NCBI GenBank assembly: GCA_003427395.1
Contig: BFEA01000269.1
Location: 2,007,293 to 2,027,413, forward strand
DNA length: 20,121 nt
Direction: 5' to 3'
Source of the DNA: Chara braunii
Lineage: Eukaryota; Streptophyta; Charophyceae; Charales; Characeae
Shown here: piece after piece, positions 9,066 through 18,133 of the stretch
How positions within the stretch are numbered: position 1 is the first letter of the stretch
Layout: each line of letters starts with the position of its first letter
Made by a program: the position numbers and the translations under genes
Notes under the pieces: model-generated
What the model saw: only the letters and a program-made list of their open reading frames with translations
Database searches by the model: none
Told to the model about the DNA's origin: nothing

Positions 9066-9249
9066 CATTGTCGTCAATGTCCATCATATTATGAATACAT
9101 TATGTGCGTACAACTGCCCGCATTCGAGTTTGGGTGCATGCCAAGCTTGGCCGCATTTGGTTGGGTTCACCGACAATCTGCNCAACACCTGCAATGATGC
9201 AGGCATAGTGAACTGTACACGTTCTAAGAGCNGGCTACCTATATAGTAC

Positions 9250-10156
9250 GAAAGAGCCATGCACAAGGCAACATGCACATCCAACCTACGGGTTGAATAA
9301 ATGGGACATCAGTGCATCACAGAGGTAGACGATCNGAGTTGTTCANACNTGCGCAGACTTTGACAGGGTGGACAGAACACCTGCTCATTTTCGATTTTAT
9401 GTCAATTCTGAGCATGTGAAGTTGTCCTTTTGGATGTCCTTCACCTCTGTCATCATCCTATCTCGAGTTGTTTCCTCTGCTTCCTATTCCAACTTGCCGG
9501 TGGACACGGATTGTCTTGACTCATTTACTTATCATTGGTGAATTTTGAATGCACGAAATGTGACACCTCTGCTCGTTCCCATTTCTCATATATACGTTAA
9601 TGTGAATGCACTATGAACGCACTGAAAGAACTCAATCCATTCTTCGATGACTATGGTAATCCTACTGCATAATTCTTGGACTTTATTGCCACGGAAATGT
9701 GCTCTCCATTGCCATGTGGACCTACCACTTCTCGTCACCCATGATGTTCATGCCACGCTGTGGAACCTTTCGCTTATATCTTACCTGCTTCGCCTTTCTC
9801 CATTAACTATTCATTGTCCCGTCTTCAAATGTCAATGCAACCGGCAACAATATTCAGTACAACTAAAACACGCGGGCGAAGCCGCGCTGGCCACATCTTG
9901 TATATATGTAAAGACTATTCGGGGTCCATACTATCATTCAAGGATGCTTATGGCTTTGCTATTTCGACTATTGGAAGTCGAGAAGATTGAAGCATACCCC
10001 TCCCCAGACTGAACATAGAGCCAGGACCTTAAGGACCTGTTTTTAGACTTTTTTAAGTTTTAAATTTTAATAAATTTAATTCAAAAAAAGAAAAGAAAAC
10101 GAAAAAGTGCAGACACAACAACAGAAGTGTCAAAATGACTCAAAATTTCAAAAACA
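9250..10156. other. Non-coding stretch with a Helitron-like hairpin
   Basis: No supportable gene is seen. ACACGCGGGCGAAGCCGCG at 9868-9886 forms a short GC hairpin (5-bp stem), followed 10 bases later by CTTGT at 9897-9901. Helitron 3' ends carry a GC hairpin about 10-12 bases before CTRRT; CTTGT misses this by one base. AT-rich and A-rich DNA follows at 10045-10115. Ambiguous bases continue to 9349. Confidence 0.3.
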
Positions 10157-10330
10157 TTTTTTTTTTTTTTTTTTTTAAGAATCACGCAGGCCCCTTGTGT
10201 TCTGGGGGGCAATAGTCTGGTTACTTATCCCCAGCAAGCATGTTTGTACAAAGACAGTGGGGGAGGAAAGAAGATAGACGGAGGATCAGCTCAACCCTTG
10301 TGGCAATACCCGCCTGAGCAAGGGGGGCCA
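10157..10330 (-). mobile_element. Poly(A)-ended dispersed repeat, copy A
   Basis: Twenty T bases at 10157-10176 are the A-tail on the minus strand. The sequence next to it matches copy B at 15829-16003 in order: TAAGAA, GGGGGGCRAYAGTCYGGT, TTATC, GCAAGCATGTTT, GGGGGAGG and CCCTTGTGGCA. The shared body and the tail on both copies suggest a SINE or a truncated LINE end. A G-rich block (10389-10440), possibly quadruplex-forming, lies beyond. Confidence 0.7.
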
Positions 10331-10388
10331 GCTTCTGTGCATCCCCACCCCCAAACCTTTGGCCCTCGAGACGCGGGGGCAATCCCTG

Positions 10389-10440
10389 GGGCCTTGGCGC
10401 GGGGGGCGGGGTGGGGGGGGGGGGGCGCGGGGGCGTTCCG
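10389..10440 (+). repeat. G-rich tract with G-quadruplex potential
   Basis: Several runs of four or more G occur within about 50 bases (GGGGGGCGGGG, then a run of about 13 G, then GGGGGCG). The pattern is visible; folding is inferred. Confidence 0.6.
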
Positions 10441-10449
10441 GCCAGTCCC

Positions 10450-12170
10450 TGGGGCCGCTTATCAATCATCAACTGTTTGCATGTCAATCCCGCCTTGCCT
10501 AGTATCTGCCTACTTCAATCCTGCACAGGGCTACCTCACACATACAGCCTACCCTGTTCCTATGTAAGGCCTTCACAACCTTGACCATCCCTAAAGCCCC
10601 GTCCAATTGTCTATACTCTTTGCCTAAATTCTATTGCAAGCCTGTTATTGTCCTTCGGACGAGAGACTCCAGCGTTTTACTGTTTCTGTCCCTCCATGCC
10701 TCCCATCCCCTGTTCCCGTCTCCAACAACTTCCTGTGTTTTTGCGTTTCAAATTTCAATACAAAAATCCCCCTCTAAACAGGTTCTTCCCTACGGCATAT
10801 ACCTACCTACCTATTGTACATCTAATGCAGCTGGGCCCCGCGTTGCTGCGTCAAATGCCCGTTCTGTTTTTTTTTCTGGTACTCTTGTCAGAAAAGAAAA
10901 AAGAGAGCGTTGTTGCATGCAAAAAAGAAAAAGGGGGGTGTAGTAGAGCGGCGTGATCACATCCACAAAAGAAGACCAAAAAAAAGAAAAAAAACACTTT
11001 GGAGTCTGGACGTTATAGCGGTTGGATACAAAAGGCAAAGTTGTTGTGTGAGTATGCCCTCAGTGAAGGCGCTGCAGAGGGCGGTCAGGTCCACGAAAAA
11101 CAAAAGAAAAAGAAGAAACAAAAACCGTTAACTTACCCGTAGGATGGGAAAGTGAGTTGATACATTGAGGTGAGTCGTGGTGTGAGTGTGCCCTCCGTGA
11201 AAAAAGTGTCAGCAGCCGTGGAATGCGCCCTGCCTCGCTGGCAGGGCACAAAAAACAAACTAAAGAAGAAAAACAAAAACACACAAGAAGAAAAGCTGAA
11301 AAACGAAGACCGTCCGGCAAGACGGACTGAGCGTGAGAACGGAAGCAAGATAGATACACCAATGTAAATCCACTCCGTTACGCACACCAAGATGAATTTC
11401 AAAGACCAGCACTCATAGACCCAATAAGTACACTTATCCAAGCGGCCAAACCTCAACGCGTTTCGTCTATCCCGCACGTAGACTCTTCAGGCGGACGAAT
11501 CCAAGAATGCTATCCCAAACAACTTGATGCCATCCCAACTCGAGGCCTCACCAAAACTTAGACGCCAATGCGGCACGCAGCGAGTCATGGACCTCCCCCC
11601 CACGGCCAATGCTGCTTAAAGGGATAGAATTACGGGAAGAACTGGTCTGTGCACTACCTCCTGCAAGACCTGACCTTCCCCGACACCATTCCAATCTCTT
11701 TTTCTTTTTTTTTCTTTTTTTTTAATCTGTGGGCCCACATAGCCCGAACATTTTCTTTTCGCCGAGCCTCGTCCAAAGACTGCACGGCCTGCAAAATGCC
11801 GTGTACATAGTATTCCCGTTATTCCCAACACTGAGAAAGGGAGTGGCGGTAGGAAAAAAAAAAAAAAAAAGTTTTGAGAATGGCTATGGCTCGCAGATGT
11901 GCATGGGACTTCGGAACCCCCATTTGTCAAAGGAAAAATGCCTGCCATGGATTCCTCCCGACCCCCACGCTATGCCTCCCAGCCCCCCGAGCGCCAACCC
12001 CCGTCTTGCATCTACCACTAACCCTTCCCTCCCCCTCCAACTGAAAGGAAACAACTGCATTCAACGCCAGACAATGTCACAAGCCTTTAGATACATACAC
12101 TTGCCAGCTTGCTGCCCCTTACCGATATCCAAAAAAGAAAAAAAAGAAAAAAAAAGATACGTGTGACGCT
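10450..12170. other. Intronic DNA without a supported gene
   Basis: Pyrimidine-rich DNA at 10560-10870 gives way to A/G-rich DNA at 10870-11330. TGTGAGTRTGCCCTC occurs at 11046 and 11182, a diverged direct repeat in which both copies lie near an AAAAACAAA-type tract. A GCCCTGCCTCGCTGGCAGGGC hairpin lies near 11227-11248. T-runs at 11697-11722 and an A-run at 11854-11870 follow. No coding exon with supporting splice signals was found on either strand. Confidence 0.55.
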
Positions 12171-12176
12171 CCTTAC

Positions 12177-12266
12177 CTCAGAGAGTAATCGCTGCCTTCC
12201 CTTCTCCAGCCTTTCCACCATCATCGCCAGCTCTCTCATTTTCCGATCGCTCTGTTGTTTATCTGC
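12177..12266 (-). CDS. Coiled-coil gene, exon b (90 nt)
   Basis: The acceptor is TGGATTGCGCAG and the donor is GTAAGG after GAG. In phase 0 it encodes 30 residues with the motif RKMRELAMMVERLEKG followed by RQRLLSE, a classic charged coiled-coil pattern with hydrophobic residues every three to four positions. Both flanks are non-coding in character: poly(A/T) lies just downstream at 12130-12155, and an unrelated GC-rich repeat begins upstream at 12451. It joins in frame to exon c across a 7.6-kb intron. Confidence 0.75.
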
Positions 12267-12450
12267 CTGCGCAATCCAAAGAACAAAACCCCACACCACT
12301 GACCAGATGCCTGAGGGCCTGCTAGCTTCACCATTCGCCAAAGCGAAAAAGACTACGATTTTTTTTTTAATCTTCAAGCTTCTAGGTGAAGATAAGACAT
12401 GCCATTCTACCCATTTGGTGAGTAGCACAGCAAACACCTCGGTCACTACA

Positions 12451-13400
12451 TAACAGCTGCCATTAAAAAATTTGCGAGGAATGAGCCCTCGCGGGGCCCT
12501 TATCAGACATACAAGTGTTCTGGGCTGCGGCCCCTAGCTAGCCTGTGCCCTCCCGAAGTGAAGGCCGGCCTGACAATCCACGTGAGGCCTGTTTTCAACA
12601 TTTTTCCATATGTGGGTATTCAGACAGTTGCAGCACGCCAGTTGGTTACAGAGCAACGTGAGCCTCCAGGCTCTTTCCAGAAACAAAGGGCTGCGCTGTG
12701 CAGTTGAGCCCAGGGCTCAGGTGGTTGCGCCCAGGGCTCAGGCGGTTGCGGCCTGGGCACACGATGTGTGAGGCCGACACATCACGGACGGGTTACGGGC
12801 CAATGAGGAAGCAGCATTGTTATCACACAAGTGCCGTGAGCCAATCAGAAGGCTGCAAACACTTGGAGGCTGGGTGGCTGCCTGGACGTGCCTAACTGCA
12901 CGAGGCCCAGGCCAGTATCTGAAACTGGCCCTGGGCGCAGACACTTGGGGCCAGAGGCAAGCTACTGGCGCACCCCCCCCCACACGCCTGGACAGGCCAG
13001 CCAGCAGCGGCCACTTTCCGTAAAGGAAAGCGTGTGCCCCATGTGGGGGCATTCTGGCCTTGGCAGGCCATGCGGACACGCTGCTGCGCTAGTGTCTGCA
13101 TGTGCGCTGCCAGTCGGACGCGCGCAAGGGCGCTGAGGTGAAGGGCGCTGCTGAGGCAGCGGGCACGCAGCAGCCATTGCCGGGCTGCAGGGGCGCAGGC
13201 AGGTGATGGCGAAGGTGGTCTTTGGGTAGGAGGCGCAAGAGGTGGGAGACGAGGGGTGATGAGGAGAGAGAGAGAACGTACCTGTTGTATGTCGGAGGTC
13301 GGCATTGGTGTTGACGTCACATACATTGGTCTTCGACTTCGATGTGATCCTGTTGCAAGAACGTAGATAGGTAGATAGGCTGAGTAGAGTAGGCTGGGCG
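12451..13400 (-). repeat. GC-rich dispersed repeat, copy A (about 0.95 kb)
   Basis: It matches 19259-20121 through ordered shared blocks: CATAAC, GAGGAWTGAGCCCTC, GTTCTGGGCT, AGTGAAGGC, ACAGTTGCAGCACGCCAGTTGGTT, GTGAGGCCGACA, GCAGCCATWGCCGGGC, GGCGAAGGTGGT, then CGTACCTG, GGTGTTGAC and GATAGGCTG. Middle parts differ. On the minus strand both copies carry an exon-like border, CAACAG or CACCAG followed by GTACGT, preceded by TCAACACCAATGC. Copy A therefore may include a captured or gene-derived exon. It sits inside the intron between exons a and b. Confidence 0.82.
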
Positions 13401-14971
13401 CTAGCCACCAGACAGAAGGGGCGACATTGGATACAGTGGTGGTGTGACCACAGAGCGTCGTCATTGACACTCAAGTTCATTGTATTGCTCTTATTTGGAT
13501 GGAATCTTGGTGCATTGTGCTCTCTGCTTGGTACATGACTATCTAGACTACTTCATGATTTTGCAACTTGGTTTTCTGTCTATCACTCTCGCTCATATTC
13601 CTTGCAAACTTTTAAAAAAAAGAAAAAAAAGAGAGCCTTCACAGTGTTCACAGTGCCACACGTAATAGCGATGAAAGCGCAACTTGCCTTCTTGAATGCA
13701 TCGCCATCGGCACTTGAAAATTTTGCACCATTGAAACCAAGATCGCAGGTTGGTGGCAGGCGCCAGACTGTTGCATTTTATTGTATGCATCATTGACTTG
13801 CCGGGGGAATCGGAACCGGATGGTTGCTTCCCAGAATGGTAGGAGCCAGAACCGAGAGGTTCTATTTTTTATTTTATTTTATTTTTTTAAATAAAGATAG
13901 CAGGTTGGTCGACAGGACATCTGATGATAGACACACTATTTTGATGGCATTATGATGTAAACACATTCCGATGCCCCATGGATATAAGTTCATATAACAA
14001 GGTGTCTTTTCGCTGCCTTTTTATTGCTCCCGAACCCATATCCCCTGCTTCAAAGGCAGACAATTTACCTTTAATCAATGCCCCCCCTGGTGGTTACTAC
14101 CATCAAATAGAAGGTCACTCGACAGGATGCTCGATCACCGATCCCCGCCATCATGGAATGACTTAGTAATATACGCATAGTATTGCATACATATTCCAAG
14201 GCCCCGCCGATATAACAAGGAGCTAGCATGTTCGTCTGCGCAGCCGCCGCAAGGGGTGCTTCTATATTTTTCCAAAGGCTGCCAAACTGCTGCAGGTAGG
14301 TCCGGAACGTGCTTGCCAGCGTACCGGTGGTCTAAACCACACACGACCTTTCACAGGCAAACTTGAAACCTCCTAAGAATGCAGTAAAACCTATGCCGCA
14401 TTTCTTCGGAGGCAGGGTGCCACCGGACCAAAATGGCTGGTGGCGCCAACCAAAACAAAAAAAAATTGCGCTGCACCTTCGGCAAAGCTTGGCATGCAGT
14501 TGTTTTCCGCCTCGCCAAAAAGAGCCTCGGAGGTACTGGTGGTTTTGACAGCCTTAAGTTGCTTAAGATGACAGGCAATTCAACAACACAATCACTGTAA
14601 GAGTGCTTTGGTGGAAGACGGCCAGAGATGCAGCTATTTCGCCTCCTGTTCTGCCCTCTGCTTTTCTTTTCTATATTGTTTAAGTTTGTTTTATTTTTAT
14701 CTCTACTTGGTTCTGCATGCATTTGCAATCGCATTCTATGCTCAAGCTTGCCTGTGCACAGAGTGAGCATGGCTGGACCGGCTTTCGATTCTCAAGCACA
14801 AGATTTCACAAAGCCAATGATGCAATAGTAAACGATGTGACAGTGTTGACACAAATCAAAACAAAGCAACGCCCTTCCTAAACAGCCAAGTGAAAGAAGC
14901 AGAAAAGCAAGAAATGCCAGTTCGCAATTACAAAATAGAGGCTGGGGGACCATCAAGACCACAAAGCGCAC
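13401..14971. other. Intronic DNA with a diverged direct repeat and a tRNA-like stretch
   Basis: Sequence around 13905-14013 (TCGACAGGA to GATATAA and AACAAGG) is echoed around 14118-14223 with much divergence. Between them, on the minus strand, 14085-14025 can draw part of a tRNA: TTGATTAAAGG resembles an A-box, TCTGC-CTTTGAA-GCAGG forms an anticodon arm with TTG at the anticodon place, and GGGTTCGGGA is a damaged T-loop. It is not a functional tRNA. No exon with convincing splice signals was found in the rest. Confidence 0.45.
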
Positions 14972-15025
14972 CTGCGCCTTTTCCAGTGCTGCCCTCAATG
15001 CTTGCACTTCTTGTTCTTCTAAACC
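14972..15025 (-). CDS. Coiled-coil gene, exon a (54 nt)
   Basis: The exon is preceded on the minus strand by a pyrimidine-containing acceptor ending TTTCTGTGCAG and followed by the donor GTGCGC after CAG. In phase 0 it encodes 18 residues containing EEQEVQALRAALEKAQ, with leucines and alanines in heptad-like positions. It joins in frame to the exon at 12177-12266. No start codon is visible in it, so the gene must continue upstream, unless an ATG ending a preceding exon supplies the start. Exons this short are weak evidence alone. The in-frame junction and the matching character of the downstream exons support it. Confidence 0.65.
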
Positions 15026-15115
15026 CTGCACAGAAACAAGCCAGCACATCCAAGTAGTCAGAACTATGTCGGCTCACAGAAACCCGCAGACACTGAACTG
15101 TTGGAGGAACTTGCA

Positions 15116-15417
15116 GCCAAAACCTGGGGTCACTGTGGCAATCGTAAGGCCTCGTGGGGCCTCACCCGCCGCCAAAACCTGAGGTCACCGCAGCTACTGA
15201 GCCCACTGATTACCTCCCTTCTGTTAAAGCACCACGATCTTTCACATATGTCGGCCGTGGGGGAGGCCCCACGAGGCCCTCCGATTTTCGGAGGCGGGTA
15301 ACGTGAAAACGGTTGCGCGTTGGGCCCGGCCTCCGGAATTTTAGGATGAGGTCATTTTCCCGATGGGAAACCGGCCTAAGGGTAGTGGTGGTTAAAAAAA
15401 AAAAAAAAAAAAAAAAA
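15116..15417 (+). mobile_element. Poly(A)-ended repeat with internal inverted repeat
   Basis: GGCCTCGTGGGGCCTC (15148-15163) and its exact reverse complement, GAGGCCCCACGAGGCC (15263-15278), bracket about 100 bases. GCCAAAACCTGRGGTCAC is repeated at 15116 and 15171. The stretch ends in 24 A bases (15394-15417), the mark of a retroposed copy in plus orientation. No coding capacity is seen and the family is unknown. The 5' limit is uncertain. Confidence 0.5.
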
Positions 15418-15828
15418 CACACTCTGGCAGTAAGTTGGTAACCCTTAGCATTATCAACTCACCATTGTTTGAACTCCTGCATCGTGTAAAAAAACTCGCA
15501 CAGACCGCATGCAGCACCGACAATGAGCGACAAAGGAAGAGAAAGAGACTGGAGTGAACAATCCCACAATACAGCCTACAGCTTAACAATTGCAAGTTCA
15601 AAACAGTATCAATTTATCAAATTAAAAAATGAAGGTAACAAATTATACAAAACAGAGTATACCTACTGTACCGCACAGTAGAGACACAGCAGCCCTGCAT
15701 CGGTTCAATCCCAGGCCTCAACCGGGATCAGACGCAAACTGTTCACGTCTAAATGCCAGGCCAGTCGCTCAGTTCGCCATACAAAAGGTATCACATTATT
15801 TCTTTTTTTCTGAAGATCACGTTGGCTT

Positions 15829-16003
15829 TTTTTTTTTTCTTTTTTTTTTTTAAGAAACAACAATACCCCTTCTATTGTGGGGGGCGACAGTCCGGTCGCT
15901 TATCACGGGCAAGCATGTTTTTACAATCGAGATCGGGGGGGGAGGGGAGACAAAAAAAGGGGGTCAGCCTAGCCCTTGTGGCACTAGCCGCCTGGCAATG
16001 GCC
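15829..16003 (-). mobile_element. Poly(A)-ended dispersed repeat, copy B
   Basis: A T-rich tract at 15829-15852 (the A-tail on the minus strand) leads into the same ordered blocks as copy A at 10157-10330, including GCAAGCATGTTT and CCCTTGTGGCA. The two copies differ by many substitutions, so neither is a recent duplicate of the other. Confidence 0.7.
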
Positions 16004-16327
16004 ATTCTTAGGGGGCTGCGCTGCTGATCGGGACACTTATCAGCAGCACCCAGTCACGCAGCAGGGCAATCTCCAGCAGGACGAGGCGCCGTGGGGGGGG
16101 GAGGAATCCCTAGCAGTTCCTCAGGCCGCATGTCATCCTGCCATCATCATGTTTCTTTCTCCTCCATTCACTCCCTTTTTGTCCGGTTCCTACCTCCATA
16201 TTTCTCATCCCCTAATTGTGTGTGCCTCCTTTACACTGGTTGTCTACCCTCTATCATGTTCCTGTCCTTGGACATTCCGTCCCTTACCCTTACTAGTTGC
16301 TCGACATCGTTCCTCGTCCACATTCCC

Positions 16328-16780
16328 CTTGACGCAGTGTTGGTCCCAGTGTTTTCCTTATTGTCCTATGTGCTTCCTATGTACCTCCTCCTGTGTCCAT
16401 CGCTGTTCTCTGTTTTTCATCCCATGCCCCCCCCCCGTCCCCCCTCCCTTTTTCTTTACTGTCCAATGTGCTTCCTATGTACCTCCTCCTGTGTCCTGGC
16501 TGTTCTCTGTTTTTCATCCCATGTCCCCCCCCTCCCCTCTCCCTTTTTGCTCCTACCTACCCTCCCCTAGCCTCCTCCCTTTTCGCTCCTACCTACCCTC
16601 CTATTACCCCTTGACGTAGAGTTGGCCCCAGTGTTTTCCTTATTGTCGTACGTGCTTCCTATGTACCTCTTCCTGTGTCCAGGTCTGTTCTCTGTTTTTC
16701 ATCCCATTTCCACCCCCCCCTTCCCCCCTCCCCTAGCCCCCTCCCTTTTGCTCCTACCTACCCTCCTATTACCCCACCTG
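16328..16780. repeat. Pyrimidine-rich compound tandem repeat
   Basis: TGCTTCCTATGTACCTCYTCCTGTGTCC occurs near 16370, 16469 and 16651, each followed by GTTCTCTGTTTTTCATCCCAT and a C-rich stretch. The lead-in CTTGACG and CCAGTGTTTTCCTTATTGTC occurs at about 16329 and 16612. CTCCTACCTACCCTCC recurs at about 16550, 16585 and 16750. The strand bias removes stop codons and gives a false 288-codon frame from 15753 to 16619. Confidence 0.85.
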
Positions 16781-16938
16781 TTATGGTACCGTTGGCCGAC
16801 CCTATCCTTTGTACTTGACACTCCTATCCTTTCTACCTAACTAGGATACCCTGGAAAGAATCGCAAGATTCACAACCGTTCTTTTTTTCTTTTTTTCTTT
16901 TTGCCATGCAAGTTGATAGTAACTTGATACAACTATTC

Positions 16939-17554
16939 TTTTTTTTTTTAAAGGGCGACGGCCTTGAGATATCATCATTGACCTGACCAGCCCCAGGCAA
17001 TTCATTAGTAGTTGGTTTTACTCATCAAGCAGGTTCCATCATCTGGATTCGAACACGGGTCTGTATTTCAACAGTTCATGGATGTATCCACTGAGCTAGG
17101 CTCTTGGGCAGAGACCGTTAACGAAGGCCTCAATTTTCAGACCACTTGTCAGGCCATGTATAACAAAACTCAAGGGTCTGCCACCAATTCATAGAGTGGA
17201 GATCATACTACCTAGTACCTACCTACAAAAAAAAAAAATTGAAAAAAAAACTTAAATTTAATAAAAATCTATAAAACAGCAAGGCAAAAGTGTGTTTTCA
17301 TGCAAATTTCACTCTTTTCAGTTTTCAGGATTTTCAGGATTTTTCAGGGCTAGCCAAGCAGTCAACTCCAAGACCCCTCAACAAACACCAAACTTGGCAC
17401 ACACAGACCTTGACCGAGAATAAAACAGGGCAAAAAAAAAACAACAGAAAAAACTGAAAAAAATGATCTCCAATGCACTTTTCAGGGTTGAGGGGGTTAG
17501 CCAGGGCTGAAAAGTGGAGGGCCCTGTTAACCGCTTATGGTTGATACAAGTTCT
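16939..17554 (-). mobile_element. A-tailed insertion 3 of the serial array, with a tRNA-headed SINE part
   Basis: A tRNA-like head carries an A-box, TAGCTCAGTGGA (17098-17087), and a B-box, GTGTTCGAATCC (17056-17045), on the minus strand. A body of about 90 bases then ends in CCCTTTAAAAAAAAAA at 16939-16955. The head belongs to a SINE of about 170 bases. The remainder (17170-17554), with A-rich and T-rich runs, may be a separate older insertion or SINE 5' flank. The head differs from that at 7345-7822, so it is another family or subfamily. Confidence 0.7.
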
Positions 17555-17568
17555 TCATACAACTATTC

Positions 17569-17860
17569 TTATTTTTTGGGGGGGGAGGGGGCGATTTCTC
17601 GATTTATGCATGCCATCCTTGCGCAGGGGCCAGACTAATCTCCTTTCTATCCTTCCAATTTTAACGGGTGTCCAGAGGTATGTCTTCCTAATCCTAATCC
17701 GAAGGTTGTAGATGGTGCAGTGGAACCTGACTTGTACTTCATTAAATATCTACTTGTCTATTCATAGAGTCGTTTATGCGATTACTCACTGAGTTTTCGT
17801 ATGAAGACGCTCGTGACGTAGTTTCGAGTGATGTCTTCCTAATCGTAATCCAAAGGTTAA
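17569..17860 (-). mobile_element. A-tailed insertion 2 of the serial array, carrying U6 sequence
   Basis: The 5' half contains GGATTASGATTAGGAAGACAT twice, at about 17850-17831 and 17701-17682. The second copy abuts the U6-like segment, which is followed by a C-rich stretch and AAAAAATAA at the 3' end. The motif GAATAGTTGTATG stands at both edges. Confidence 0.6.
17594..17673 (-). pseudogene. U6 spliceosomal snRNA retro-pseudogene
   Basis: On the minus strand, 80 bases follow the U6 sequence with about ten substitutions and no indel. They include TAAAATTGGAA, TGGCCCCTGCGCAAGGATG and GCATAAATCGAGAAAT. The 5' stem is largely lost and the U6 3' end is replaced by a C-rich run and an A-tail. The conserved ACAGAGA box reads AGAAAGG and the catalytic AGC triad reads AGT. 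No TATA box or upstream sequence element precedes it. It cannot work as U6 RNA and is a retroposed copy. The comparison uses the general eukaryotic U6 sequence from memory. Confidence 0.92.
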
Positions 17861-17874
17861 CCATACAACTATTC

Positions 17875-18133
17875 TTCTTTTTTTTTTATGGGTCCATTGC
17901 AGCTCTTTCTTTTTCTTTTTCTTTTTTAACCTCGTTGCGGGCAAGCCACTTACTGAGGTGATAAGAGCATCCTCCGTAAGTGGGGCCTGCGTGGAAGGCT
18001 CCATCTATATTGGTGGGGAGCAACACCAGCTGGAAAGCGGGTCCAGCATCCCACTGTAATAATACATGAATGAAAGAGTTGTTGTGGGAACATGATGTAT
18101 GTGTGAGCCGCCGTCATTGACTGTCCCAGGGTA
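17875..18133 (-). mobile_element. A-tailed insertion 1 of the serial array, unrecognised
   Basis: It starts CCCTGGGACAGTCAATGACG on the minus strand and ends GGACCCAT followed by ten A and GAA, with a further A-rich stretch (17905-17930) inside. It is flanked by GAACAGTTGTATGGTA and GAATAGTTGTATGGTTA, a convincing target duplication. There is no coding frame and no A/B-box pair was seen. Confidence 0.6.

Larger units (their letters stand above)
130..15025 (-). other. Split gene for a coiled-coil protein (partial), five supported exons
   Basis: Five minus-strand exons join without a frame break: 15025-14972, 12266-12177, 4536-4432, 2445-2173 and 239-130. All junctions between them are phase 0 and every intron begins GT and ends AG. 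The joined product is 210 residues, rich in Glu, Lys, Arg, Gln and Leu with heptad-like spacing, and so is a predicted coiled coil. No enzymatic motif, signal peptide or membrane segment is visible. The junctions read naturally, for example LLSE then VDSQS, WERQ then LKECL, and KLQ then VELAK. From unverified memory this resembles long plant coiled-coil proteins annotated as myosin-like or uncharacterised. The function is unknown. Introns are 1,933 to 7,640 bases. The 5' end (start codon) and 3' end (stop codon) are not in the supported exons. Confidence 0.75.

Noticed and set aside
9767-9830. CAG followed by GTAAGA donor on the minus strand
   Set aside because: The sequence upstream of it is closed by stops in the needed phase and shows no coiled-coil character.
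12892-13480. Minus-strand frames of 172-192 codons
   Set aside because: They overlap each other in two frames inside the GC-rich repeat, and copy B does not keep the frame. Only the short stretch before the GTACGT border is noted.
14363-14548. Short frames on both strands around a poly(A) stretch
   Set aside because: Both strands are open with no splice or start context and no recognisable motif.
15463-15476. 14-base micro-exon or start exon with a GTGAGT donor on the minus strand
   Set aside because: Borders fit CAG/GTGAGT, but the in-frame ATG reading runs into a stop when joined to exon a, and the alternative phase has no partner exon. It is too short to claim.
15700-15712. B-box-like GGTTCAATCCC on the plus strand
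   Set aside because: No A-box at tRNA spacing upstream and no foldable cloverleaf.
15753-16619. 288-codon plus-strand frame
   Set aside because: It crosses an A-tailed repeat and a pyrimidine-rich tandem array. The apparent repeated peptide comes from repeated DNA in a strand with few stop codons.
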